This document shows, one piece after another, positions 34,402-45,300 of a DNA stretch of 64,000 bases. The position numbers and the translations under genes were made by a program. Origin of the DNA: Selaginella moellendorffii. Taxonomy: Eukaryota; Streptophyta; Lycopodiopsida; Selaginellales; Selaginellaceae. Numbering within the stretch: position 1 is the first letter of the stretch; every line of letters starts with the position of its first letter. Under the pieces are notes generated by a model. That model did no database searches. It was not told the DNA's origin and saw nothing but the letters and a program-made list of their open reading frames with translations. Where the stretch lies: positions 330,792 through 394,791 of the forward strand of contig NW_003314368.1 of NCBI RefSeq assembly GCF_000143415.4, written 5' to 3'.

Positions 34402-35817
34402 GGCCTCACACCCTAAGTTTTGAAGATTTAAAAATGGTTTAAGATACCTAAGGATTAAATTCTTTATTTCTCGCTTTAAAGGATGGATTCCTGCTAGAAG
34501 GAGATGGTGTTCTTTTCTGGCATGCTTAAGTGTGTCCATACACTACAATTAACGACACGTTGAGTTTCTTGAGAGCATAGTGCCAATGAAAGAGCATGCA
34601 GAGCATTGACAATTCCAGCGCAGCAGAGAAAAACAAGGGTGGCAGAATTCCAAGCTCGATTTTGACGTACTTGTCCGTTAAAAGCCCTAAAATTCAAAAT
34701 TTTGTTTCGCTCCGCATGATTATTAATTTCCTCACACAAACTCCCATGGCACGTCCATAATATCTACTCTATACGGCAGCCCCATCTCTCATCGGTAACC
34801 CTTTTCTGCAATAACGCCCAAGAACGCCGAGAGGTAGGCTATGGCGCTTCCTTTGGGACTGAATCCCTCTTGCGTTTGCCTTGTGTGTCAGATGTGGAAT
34901 TTCTTAAAGCACACGATTGCCACCTCCGCCATCAACGTGGTGACTGGTCCAGTTAAAACTGTTGTGGTTTTCAGAAAAAATCCAGATCTCCGAGCTGATG
35001 CGGATGCGCTGCTGAGAGTGGCAGCAGCGTGCTCGGCAAGCTCCTTCTCTTGCCTCTACTATTGCTTGTCGCTGGTGCTGGTGCGAGCTACCAGCCGCGG
35101 CAGGAAATGTCTTGCAAGGATTGCACGACATCAACTTTGTAAATTCCTAGCTTCCATTTTTTTCATTAGTGTAAGTTCTCTCTTCTCCTTTCCCAGGTTG
35201 CCTATTGGGATCCTGATCAAGAACGAAAAACGAGTGTAGCAATCCCGCTCCACGAATCAATTTGTCAGCTCTTTTCCAAGCAGTTGCAAGAATCGTTTCA
35301 TTTTCAAAGTCTTTTAACAATGAGGGGCTTTCACTGCCGAGAGGAAAAACCCTCTAGTACCTCTTGGAAGGAACAGCAACTCTTCTGTTCTCTGTGAAAC
35401 CAAAACCTTATATTGATTGTAAGAGTTGGTATCAAGGGCTGCCTTCCTTGACGAGCAACAAGACGCCCCCTCCATCGCCACGGGAGATTCGCAGGTCCTC
35501 GTCCAATTAAGTGGTGAGCAGCCACGAGTGGGCTTTGTTGCCTGGTATCGAAAACTTAAGAGGTGGCTGACCTGAGAGTGTCCGCGCCACCGAGTTCGCA
35601 GCGTCTTGCAGGGGACGAAGAGCGTTTTGAGCTCGATTTTACGTCCCATGAAGTCGACGGTGTCTGAGAGTTCAATGGAATAAGTGAGCTGCGGTGTCCT
35701 TCCTCGAATTTAATCTGCGTTAAAGAGGAAGAACTCGTTAGTTATGAAAAATGTAGAAGAAAACCAGGCTCCAAGTTTTCTAAGCCAGTTATAGCTTCTA
35801 AACGCTACACTCTCTCT
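34402..35817. other. Intergenic region with duplicated, unassigned segments
   Basis: No gene recognised. The plus frame 34841-35239 (132 codons) and the minus frame 35314-35649 have no domain I can name. Two blocks here (about 34484-34660 and 34850-34960) have similar copies near 41578-41890 and 41135-41215, in swapped order. The stretch TTGGTATCAAGGGC at about 35427 weakly resembles a retroelement primer site but lacks LTRs around it. Confidence 0.45.
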
Positions 35818-36425
35818 TTCGATCGGTTGGGCCGCCGCTTCTTCTTCTTGCAAGCTGGAGTTCAAATGCTCGTCTCACAGGTAAGCAGCATGCTTCTCTA
35901 GATCGATCGAAGTTCACACTTTTCCATTCGAAATCCATAGGTGGTGGTGGCGGTGATCTTGGGCGTCAAGTTTGGAGGAACCAAAGAGCTGGACAAAGTT
36001 TACGCTGTGATCGTCGTGATCGTCGTGATCGTGATATGCTGCTACGTCTCTGCCTTTGCCTGGTCTTGGGGACCCTTGGGCTGGCTCGCTCCCAGCGAGA
36101 TTTTCCCACTGGAGATGCGATCGGCCGGGCAAGCGATCACGGTGGCAGTTAATCTCTTCTTCACCTTCGTCATCGCGCAGGCGTTCCTCAGCATGATGTG
36201 CCACATGAAGTTCGGGATCTTCTTGTTCTTCGCGGCTTGGGTGGCGATCATGTTAGTCTTCGTCTACTGGTTCATACCCGAGACCAAGAACGTTCCAAGC
36301 GAGGAGTGATGGATGTGTGGAGAAAGCACTGGTTTTGGAGGAGGATTGTCCCGGACCAAGATCCTCCGGTTATCCCATACAAGCAGGATGATGAAAGCAA
36401 GATGGGCGTAGAGATGACAAACTAA
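35818..36425 (+). pseudogene. STP-type sugar transporter, 3' fragment, frameshifted
   Basis: The last part of an STP hexose-transporter gene whose 5' three quarters are missing. It holds the end of the third coding exon (to 35880, DRLGRRFFFLQAGVQML), a 60-bp intron at the same position as in the intact gene next door, and the final exon from 35941 ([53 protein letters not shown]). Two extra bases near 36306 then cause a stop; the old C-terminus continues in another frame as MDVWRKHWFWRRIVPDQDPP. It is a truncated tandem duplicate of 36640-38311. It is diverged from that copy, so the duplication is not recent. Confidence 0.88.
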
Positions 36426-36639
36426 AGATCATTGAGAGAGAAAACTAAGCAGGATGTAGACGAAAAAATGTAAAAATCTATCACTGTCAACTTTAAGGCT
36501 AAGATCAACTCAAGAATTCGCCGCCACGGTCATGGTGAGACAAAGAAGCGTTCAATTCTATGCGAAGACTAGTGCCACGATCAAGCCACCGACCGAGCTG
36601 GGCATATAGCAAAGCTTCCAAGATTCCGAAGAAGAATCT

Positions 36640-38311
36640 ATGGCTGGAAGGAGAACTCGTGGAGTGGCGAATGGTGGCGGCTTGAGAGCCGAGCTCTACA
36701 AGGGACGGACAACGTCTTACGTGATCCTCGCTTGCATTGTGGCCGCGTGTGGAGGCTTGATCTATGGCTATGAAATTGGAATCTCAGGCAAGGCCAGATT
36801 CTCATCGATCTATCGCGAATTTCCTTCGTCTTATCACAGGTGCTATGCCATCCATGCGGGCCGCATTCTTGGAGAAATTCAGCTTCCCCAGAGACGACTG
36901 CTCGAATGGAGCTCAGCGACCCACCACCTTGACGTCCTCGTTCTATCTCGCGGGCATCGCGGCCAGCTTGCTGGCCTCTCACGTCACGAAGATTTACGGG
37001 CGGCGGCTATCGATCCTCTGTGGAGGCCTCTGTTCCCTCGTCGGTGCCGTGCTCAGTGGTGCCGCTCAAAATCTAGCCATGATCATCTTGGGACGAATCA
37101 TGCATGGCATCGGCCATGGCTTTGGCAATCAGGTGATTGGATGATCGGTTCGCAAGAAAAAAGATTTGATTCCTCGAATGCTCTGTCCAGGCAGTGCCGC
37201 TCTATCTATCAGAGATGGCGCCGGCAGAGATCCGGGGAGCTCTCAACATCATGTTTCAGCTCGCCATCACTATCGGGATCCTCTGGGCGAATCTCATCAA
37301 CTATGGCTCCCTCCAAATCCCGGATTGGGGCTGGCGCCTCTCCCTTGGTCTCGCCGGAGTACCAGCCATCCTCATGACCATGGGCGGATTTTTCTTGCCC
37401 GAGACTCCAAATAGTTTGATCGAGCGTGGGCGTTACGAGGAGGCTCGCCGCCTCCTCACGAAGGTCCGCGGGACCGAGGAGGTGGATGCCGAGTACGAAG
37501 ATATCAAAGAGGCAAGCGAGCTCGCAGTGGCAAACCCTTTCAAGGCCATCTTCCAGAGAAAGTATCGCCCCCAGCTCGTCATGGCGACCATGATCCCATT
37601 CTTCCAGCAGTTCACGGGGATCAATGCGACCATATTCTACGTCCCGGTGCTCTTCCAGAAGCTTGGATTTGGCACCGATGCGTCGCTCTACACAGCCGTG
37701 ATCACTGGCGCTGTGAACGTCATGGCCACGCTCGTCGCCATCACCTTTGTTGATAAGTGTGGCCGCCGCGCGCTCTTCCTGGAAGCTGGAGTCCAAATGT
37801 TCGTCACTCAGGTGAGAAATGGATTGATTGCTTCTCAGTCTTGATCCATCAACTAAAACTCTTTGCACGATCATAGGTGGCGATTGGGTTGATCCTTGCG
37901 ATCATTACACCATTGACCAAATCTTCTGCCGTGATCGTCCTGATCGTCATTTGCATCTACGTTTCATCCTTTGCATGGTCATGTGGGCCGCTGGGATGGC
38001 TCATTCCCAGCGAGATCTTCACGCTGGAGACACGGTCTGTCGCCCAGGGAATCAATGTGGCTGTCAACTTCCTCTTCACCTTCGTCAGTGCGCAAGCTTT
38101 CCCCGCAATGCTATGCCACATGACATATGGGATCTTCTTGTTCTTCGCAGCTTGGGTGTTGGCCATGTCCCTCTTCATCTACTTCTTTCTTCCTGAGACC
38201 AAGAGTGTTCCCATTGAGAAGATGACTAGCATTTGGAGGAGGCATTGGTATTGGAAGAGGTTTATTCCAGATGAGGATCCTCCAGCTCTTCCTTCCTATA
38301 GGCAAGATTGA
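36640..38311 (+). CDS. STP-family hexose/proton symporter
   Basis: A plasma-membrane sugar-proton symporter of the plant STP group (major facilitator superfamily, 12 membrane segments). Four exons: 36640-36787, 36840-37132, 37191-37811 and 37877-38311, giving 498 residues, near the usual STP length of about 500-520. Family marks are [13 protein letters not shown] in segment 1, [10 protein letters not shown] after segment 2, [21 protein letters not shown], the [12 protein letters not shown] box after segment 6, [20 protein letters not shown] in segment 7, [10 protein letters not shown], the [12 protein letters not shown] box in segment 10 and PETKSVPIE near the C-terminus. Intron 1 appears to start with GC (36788) since no GT is available. 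A truncated copy lies just upstream on the same strand. Confidence 0.93.
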
Positions 38312-39608
38312 CTTGGTAGAGTTGAGCTAGACATAGAAAGGACCCTACCTTATCTAACAATTTAAAATTCCAGGAATGATAACAATTACTTCACAATGAA
38401 TATTTTTAAATTGTCAACCTTAACAAACTTGATAAATACTAATTAATTGATACCAATTTTATCAACAACGACTTAGGAAAAAGAAGTCTTCAACAAAAAG
38501 ATAAATCAACTTAAAAAAATCTCCATTCTTCCAATTCAAGAAATTAAGTTCAAGACTCAAATTCAAGAAATCAATTCAAAGAAGAACTCCAAAGATCAAA
38601 CATAAGAAAACAACTTCAAGGAGATTCTTGAAAATCAAACTCAAAAATTCAACCCATAAAAAAATTTTAAACTCTAAGTTCAAAAAATTAAGAAAAGATA
38701 CCACTAAAATAGACAATCATCACAATTCACTAAGATTCATCAACAAATGGGAACAAGAAAATAAGAAAACAACAACAAAAAAAAGAAAATTTAAGCTAGA
38801 AATTTGAATCCAGATTATGCAACACTTAATTAAATTTAGAACAATCTTAGCACCTCTAAAGGAAATGAAATGGGAAAGTGGGGTACAAAAACCCATGGCA
38901 TCACTAACGAGTTTATCTTTGATCCCAACACAATTAGGGTGAGTCTCTTCTCACCTTGCAATCCTACTTAGAAAAGGATTGAAAAGTTCAATACATGGTT
39001 ACACAAAGTTGGACTTCATAAGTTCTTAAAGATCTTGAAGAAGTTATATAACATCAATATTGTTAGAAAACTTTTCCTAGCATAAAAAGATTTTGTCCAC
39101 AGTACCAACTATGAGTTTGTTATGAGTGTCAAGTACTTTGCATAAGCATTCAAACTTCCCACTAGTAGAGAGCAAGCGAGACATAAAAGGGATTCCACCA
39201 AAGTGTATTAAGGTACTTGAGAACTATAATAGAAATTCTCTACAAATGAGCAATATAATCAACAAAACCAAGCCACAATTTAAGTTTTTGATCTCCACAC
39301 TAGAAATGTGCAAGTCCACAACCAAGAACATCCCAAACAAGAGTGATGCTGCAAGCCCAAGCTTCCACATTGGATCTTAAGCTTAGCATTTCTCTAGTTT
39401 GTGGACGAAATGTAGCATCTCCAACCATTGCCACATATGCCAATACCAGTAAATTTTGTGAGGATTTTTCACAACAAGCAAATGAGAGTTTTCATACAAG
39501 ACAAAGTCCAGGCTGTGATCAATGCTGTTGTCTACTAGCCCCTTAACACAAAGCTCACAAAGATCCATAATGACATTCTTCATCTCAAGAGGAGCATTTG
39601 AGGTACAA
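38312..39608. other. Low-complexity and repeat-like DNA, no gene recognised
   Basis: From 38380 to 38780 the plus strand is rich in CAA and TCAA (purine and A-biased low complexity). From 38800 to 39608 short frames on both strands (for example 39126-39380 plus, 39383-39631 minus) have protein-like composition but many stops around them. I suspect an eroded transposon or gene but can name no family. Confidence 0.5.
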
Positions 39609-39781
39609 CTTTCTAGGGATTTGTGTAGCACACCTTTTATTTCTCTCCCTTTAAACCAACTGGAAAAGGGGTAATTGCTTGATGAGAGAGCCTTTAGTGG
39701 CTATTTTATCCCCATTTATCTCCTAGCTATTTTATCCCCATTTATCTCCCAAGGTTCCAAGGATCCACTTCTAGGGATTTG
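39609..39781. repeat. Tandem partial copy of TRIM LTR plus flank
   Basis: The block starting TTTCTAGGGATTTG (about 39610) and continuing into a partial LTR (39624-39767) is a tandem duplicate of the flank and first three quarters of the LTR at 39782. It lacks the last LTR bases and has its own internal doubling of about 26 bp (CTATTTTATCCCCATTTATC twice, 39694-39745). Confidence 0.85.
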
Positions 39782-39945
39782 TGTAGTGCACCTTTTATCT
39801 CTCTCCCCTTAAATCAACTGGAAAAGGGGCAATTGCTTGATGAGAGAGCCCTTAGTGGCTATTTTATCCCCATTTATCTCCCAAGGTTCCAAGGATCCAC
39901 AGTGACAGTATATCCAAATCTCATCCCATGATCACATGCGCTACA
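39782..39945 (-). repeat. 3' LTR of TRIM
   Basis: This 164-bp LTR begins TGTAGTGCACC and ends ATGCGCTACA on the plus strand, nearly perfect inverted ends. The paired LTR is 40511-40672. Confidence 0.9.
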
Positions 39946-39970
39946 CTCACCCCCCCTTCAGAGATGTCAA

Positions 39971-40358
39971 TGTCCTCATTGACTATTGACTAACAACCCC
40001 TACTGAGCTAAGGGGAACTAACACCTCCATTTCCGCACTCAATCTACCAATCCTTCCATTGTGTAGACTAGCTATTCCATGTCCTCATTGACTATTGACT
40101 AACAACCCCTACTGACCTTCCATTGTGTAGACCAGCTATTCCATGTCCTCATTGACTATTGACTAACAACTCCTACTGAGCCAAGGGGAACTAGCACCTC
40201 CATTTCCGCACTCAATCTACCAATCCTTCCATTGTGTAGACCAGCTATTCTATGTGAGGCAACTAGTCATCCACCCGTACCGCAGTCCCACGGTGGATAC
40301 CTTCGTCCGTGGATACCCGTACCGCAGTCCCACGGTGGATACCTTCATCCGTGGATAC
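39971..40358. repeat. Internal tandem repeats of the TRIM
   Basis: TGTCCTCATTGACTATTGAC starts at 39971, 40080 and 40144, within larger imperfect repeats (TTTCCGCACTCAATCTACC and GTGTAGACCAGCTATTC also recur). A 42-bp GC-rich pair follows (40275-40316 and 40317-40358) around CCGTACCGCAGTCCCACGG, containing a GTGGATACC/GGATACC dyad. Confidence 0.88.
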
Positions 40359-40496
40359 TCCACACAAGAGGAAGGACGTACGCATGGATGCCCAATACGT
40401 ACGATTTCAAATTTAGGGGTAGGAATATACCTTGCTCAAGGGTATATTATACTTTAAAGTAGCCACTAATCAATGGGAATCAAACCCGTGCCATTT

Positions 40497-40508
40497 GCTC
40501 CGATACCA
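40497..40508 (-). other. Primer-binding site of the TRIM
   Basis: TGGTATCGGAGC on the minus strand, two bases inside the 5' LTR, is complementary to the 3' end of plant initiator-Met tRNA apart from one base. Confidence 0.85.
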
Positions 40509-40510
40509 AC

Positions 40511-40672
40511 TGGAGCGCACCTTATCTCTCTCCCCTTAAACCAACTGGAAAAGGGGCAATTGCTTGATGAGAGAGCCCTTAGTGGCTATTTTATCCCCAT
40601 TAATCTCCTAAGGTTCCAAGGATCCACGGTGACAGTATATCCAAATCTCATCCCATGATCACATGCGCTACA
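40511..40672 (-). repeat. 5' LTR of TRIM
   Basis: This 162-bp LTR (plus-strand start TGGAGCGCACC, end ATGCGCTACA) is very similar to 39782-39945, suggesting a younger insertion than the gypsy copies. Confidence 0.9.
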
Positions 40673-42314
40673 ATTTGTATGTGCAAAGACTCAATGCACA
40701 GCTTTGCAATGAGATCTGACAGCTCAAGGCAAAACAGCCACTGATTATCATGGATGATGACAACGAGAATGATCATGACGACAATGATGATAAGTTCCAA
40801 TAGAAGCTCGACAAGTTCAAGAACAAACTCATTGGAGTCACAACAACAACAAAACAGTCTAATGCTATGGAGCAATAAGAGTTTGAAACAAAACTAAATT
40901 TAGTCGTGGGAGAAAAGTGGAGCACAAGAAATCAACCTTGCATTTAGAAGCATCATCTTGAGTCTCAAGACTCAAACTTTAAAACTCAGGAAAAAAAAAT
41001 AAAAATAGAGCATTAGATAACAAGAAGGGTGTGGCCATGAATCAACAGATTTAGATGCCCTGGTTACAGATTTAGAGGCACGGTCACAGTCTGGAAAGCA
41101 TCAACTTCATGCACCTCCAAAGGCTATATCCTATGGCATTCTCTTTTTTTGGGCCTGATTCCTTCTTGCATTTGTCTTCTGTCAGTCACCGGTGGTGATC
41201 ACTCCAGTTAAAGAAGTTGTAGAAAGTTCTCAAAGGTGTCTGTTTTGGCATACGCTGAGAAGGTGTTGTTCCAAGAGATCATCACTACTTTTATGCAAAT
41301 TTACTGATTTCTACTCGCTATATCTAGTGAGGTTTAGAATATTTTATCCAAATTTCTATAAGCAACCTGTACATCTATTGGATTTGACAAGGAAGATTGT
41401 GTGATGTTTGCAGCTCCTCTATTTGCAGCTGGATCTAAAGACAATTAAGTCCGTTTTGATTCACTAGTCATGATAGCAAGGCTTATTGTTCTTATCTATA
41501 TCATAGAATTATTCTTGCTTTGTTCTTATTGGAGACTTGAGATAAAGCTCTAGCTGGTATCATTTCCTTGAAATTTCTGCTAGAAGGAGATGTGGCAAGA
41601 GCTTAAGCGAGTGGGTTTTGGTCATACGCTACAATTAGCAAATTGTTCATGTTGAGGCTTGTTCAAGTCCTAGCAAATGCTTTTCTTGGTTTAGGGTTTC
41701 AGTCGTTTGTATGAACGACCCAAAGCCTCTTCTATTCCATGCTCTAAAGAAAAGTTGTTTCAACAGGTGTACTGTGGATATGGATTGCAAAGTGTGGAAC
41801 CTTTCTCATATCCATCACAGTTTGTGCAGTAGATGTGAGCAATGACAGTGCCAGCGCAGAAGAGAATAACCATGAATTCCAACTTCCTGCTCCTTCAGCG
41901 TCGTCTTCCGCTCGTTGTCTTGAAATTAGCATCTCGATACTTTTCTTACAGACAGATTTCTGAGTCTCAAAAGACGTCGAAATTGCAAGCGTCGTGCTTG
42001 GAAGACGTGGTTTCAAACATTGTCCCGAGCGAAATAGCTGTTAAGATGTTCTTAATCGTGTCTTTGCCTTTCACAGGTTAGCCTACTCTTATTCTATTAG
42101 GTGATGATGAGGTTGCCATCAACGATCGCGACCACGCCAATGGTATATTGACGAGCTTATCACTGGGGCCAGGGCAAGATCATATCATATGGGAGGGGAT
42201 TTCCTCTCTAGTGGGGAAATCTTTGCGTTCCTTTCTTTAATTGGGCCAATGAGAAAGCCGTTAGATCGTTACTGCTTAATGCAAAACTTACAAAACAACT
42301 GTACAGCCAGATTT
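40673..42314. other. Intergenic relic region upstream of SMC1 stop
   Basis: No gene recognised. It contains similar copies of segments found at 34.5-35.0 kb (see findings), and at about 41308-41336 a short copy of the last codons of SMC1 with its stop. Frames such as 41744-42016 (minus) are open but have no known domain. Looks like duplicated and decayed gene fragments. Confidence 0.45.
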
Positions 42315-45300
42315 CTACTCGCTGTATCTAGTGAGGTCGAAAGTCAGTGTCTTGGAGCTGCAAAAACATCCCTTGTCAAATCCAAAAGACCACAAGAAAC
42401 CAGCAGAGGTACCTCATGTCGGAGTCCCTGTACACTCCCACCAGCGCGTCGGCTTTGTCATAGAAAGTGTCCTTGAGCGAAATGACAACGCTCTGGAACC
42501 CAATCCCCTTCCCCGACGCGTCGCCCCCGCCAGCATCGTCGCGGGACTTTGCTCGGATGTAAGCAGCCACTTTCGCGACGTTCAGATTATCGAGCGCAGC
42601 ATCCACTTCATCCAGCACAAAAAACGGTGATGGCCTGAAGCTGCGAGCAAACATCCGGATCACCATGTTAGAAAAATATAAAAACTAAACCACACACCAC
42701 CACGTACCTGTGGATTGCAAACAGCAAAGCAAGAGCGGCCACGGTCTTCTCACCCCCTGATAGTTGTTCCATGTCCCGAAACCTCTTCGTTGGGGGCATT
42801 GCTGTGTACTTTATCCCGTGTAGAAACGGTTCATCTTCGTTCTCAAGGCTCAGGTACGCTGTTCCGCCAAGCGGGTGTGTGCTACTTTGAGTCAGTTGCT
42901 TGTAAATCGTGTTAATGTTCGTCGAGATATGGTTGAAAGCATCCATGAACCTTTCATACCTGCATTCCATCCGGTTAGACACAAACTCGTTGCTATCAAT
43001 CACACGTACCTCTTCTGCTTTACAGCGTTATACTTGTCGACTACGGTCTTGGCCTCCTTCCTGGCTTGTTCGTACACTTCAGCGGCCTCTTTCTCCTTTT
43101 CCTTCAAGCTCTCGTACTGATCGAGAGCTTTCAAATTTGGTGCTGTTCTTTCCATCTCTGCTGTGATGGACTCCAGCTTGCTCTTGAATTCCGTCTCTAG
43201 CTTCTCCTTTTCAGCAGGTCTCAGATCCTAATGCACGGAGCAACAGGTATCACTGGCATAAAAAGAAAAGGAAGCGAACCTTCTGGTGCGATCTGGATAG
43301 CTGCGAATAATCGTAAGATGCAGCAGCCTGTTGGGAAGATCCCGCACCGTCAATATCCATGCCATCCGTTACCGGAAGCCTGATTTGATCCAGTTCACAG
43401 TTATCCAAAACTTCTTGCTTCCGTGACATTAGCTGTTCAATATGATTTTCCTGACAGGAGAACCAATAAACATTGCTTCAAACTTGAAGTAGTACTAGCT
43501 TACCTTAGCCGCGATTTGACGCTTTATTTTGCCAAGATTTCCGGTGGCACCGCTGCTACCCTTCTTCATTTCTTGTATCTCGCTTTCAATGTCGTCCACC
43601 TTGGCCTTCAATTCTGATAAAATAAAAAGAAATGTCAGATGAAGCCTTGCTTCACATCTTTACCTTGGAGATCAGCTTTCATTGCTTCGAGCTGCTCAGC
43701 CTCGCGATCCATTGCTGCTTTCAAATCCGATTCTGCTTTTTGCACTCTCACAAGCTCGTCACGTAAAGAGGACAGCATGTTAGTTGACTTCTTCACAGGT
43801 TTTTCAGTATCACGTCTTCGTTCATACTCGAGCCTGCACCAAAAGAAACTTCAGAAAATCTCACATGAATCTAAGCGGTACTTACTGATTTTTCAGCTTT
43901 GATATTTGATTACTCAAGCTTAGCCTTCTTTCAGCTAGCTCTTGAGCATGCCGCAGCTGATTTTCCTCGTACTCTCGGATGTTTGCAACACCGACGGATT
44001 CGCTAAAACTTTTGTATATTTTATCGGTTATGTCATTTACTCGTTTCTCCAAATTGTCGATTGTTTTTGCCCTCTTTGAGATCGCATTTCGCAACTAGTA
44101 TCAGGACAAAGACGTAAGCTTCACTTGTAGGCAAGTTGTCAGCTGTACCTTCTCAAGTTCTGGCTTTATCCGATCAACCTCTTTACTGATCGTTTCACGT
44201 TCCTGGGCAATCTTTTTGATTTTGTCTTCCAAGTTTTTCTAGAAGGGCAAGACAAACCTCGGTTAATAGACAAACATAGAGCTGAATTTCCCACCTTCTC
44301 TATATCCGCAAACTGAATTTTTTTCTCAAAACCAGTGATCTTAGCGGTTGCTTCAGCTTCCTTGCTTTGCATTTCCCTTACCGAACCATGCTGAGCCATC
44401 TCGGCCTCATAGCGGTCTTTCTTCTCCTTCAGTCCTGATAAACAGCACAGGTTTAAGAGGCAAAGTAGAACTTTGTATACCCTCAATCGCGCGGTCATCC
44501 CATTTTTGAGACCTTGCCTCCATGCCACCCGTAATGCCGCCGGTCATTGTTCCCGCCTTTGAAAGCAAAATACCATCCAGCGTTACCACTAGACAGCAGA
44601 GTGAAATTAGAAGGGTCAAGTGTGAGCAAAATGCTATTTACCTTTGTAGCGTTCTTGACCCCAAGAAAGCGCCTTAGCTTCATCTAGTTTGTCACAGACA
44701 AGGGTGTTCGCGACCGCATACAGAACAGCCTTCTCAAGTGACGAGTCAAATGTGTGCTTATTAAGGAAACCACGAGTATAAAAAATAATGCAAAAACAGA
44801 ACACGATAAAGGATATTGGATGACATCGTAGATCAATTTCGCTGTCCCCCCAAGAGCGCGAAGCTTTTCATGAACTGGCTTTACCCGAATAGATTGCAGG
44901 GGAATGAAAGTCTGCGGTGGCAACCGTTGCTCCTTCAAATACTGTCGAAGGTCTTTGTCAGAAATGGAACCGTATAAAAATATCATACCTTGATGCATTC
45001 CTTTCCCGTGCTCTCATCTTCCACAACAACTGCGTCCATAAATTTTCCCATCGCCACGGTCACAGCAAGATTGTACTTCTTCTGCGTAGGCCTGCAAAGG
45101 TCGGTCATTCGACCGCGCACACCAGAAAAGAGTCGCTTTAAACTGCTGACAGCCTCGGAAAGTTTGGCATCACGCTCGCTTTCGCGCTTATCGGCTTTCA
45201 ACTCCCGTAGCTGCGCCTCAACTTCGTCAATTTTAACCTTGAGGTTGTCATACTTTGTCCTGCATGCAGCCAGGCTTTAGACACAGTAAGCAAACAAGGC

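Larger units (their letters stand above)
39782..40672 (-). mobile_element. TRIM-like non-autonomous LTR retrotransposon
   Basis: An 891-bp element with two LTRs of about 163 bp (39782-39945 and 40511-40672), no coding capacity, and all landmarks of reverse transcription. The LTRs share inner sequence nearly base for base and have TG...CA ends. On the minus strand the 5' LTR is followed after two bases by TGGTATCGGAGC (40508-40497), one base from the initiator-Met tRNA primer site of plants. A purine tract with seven G residues precedes the other LTR (39946-39960). ATTTG flanks both ends (39777-39781 and 40673-40677), a perfect 5-bp target duplication. Size, short LTRs and lack of genes fit a terminal-repeat retrotransposon in miniature. 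Confidence 0.9.

Noticed and set aside
35420-35445. Primer-site-like TTGGTATCAAGGGC
   Set aside because: No LTR pair, purine tract or target duplication around it.
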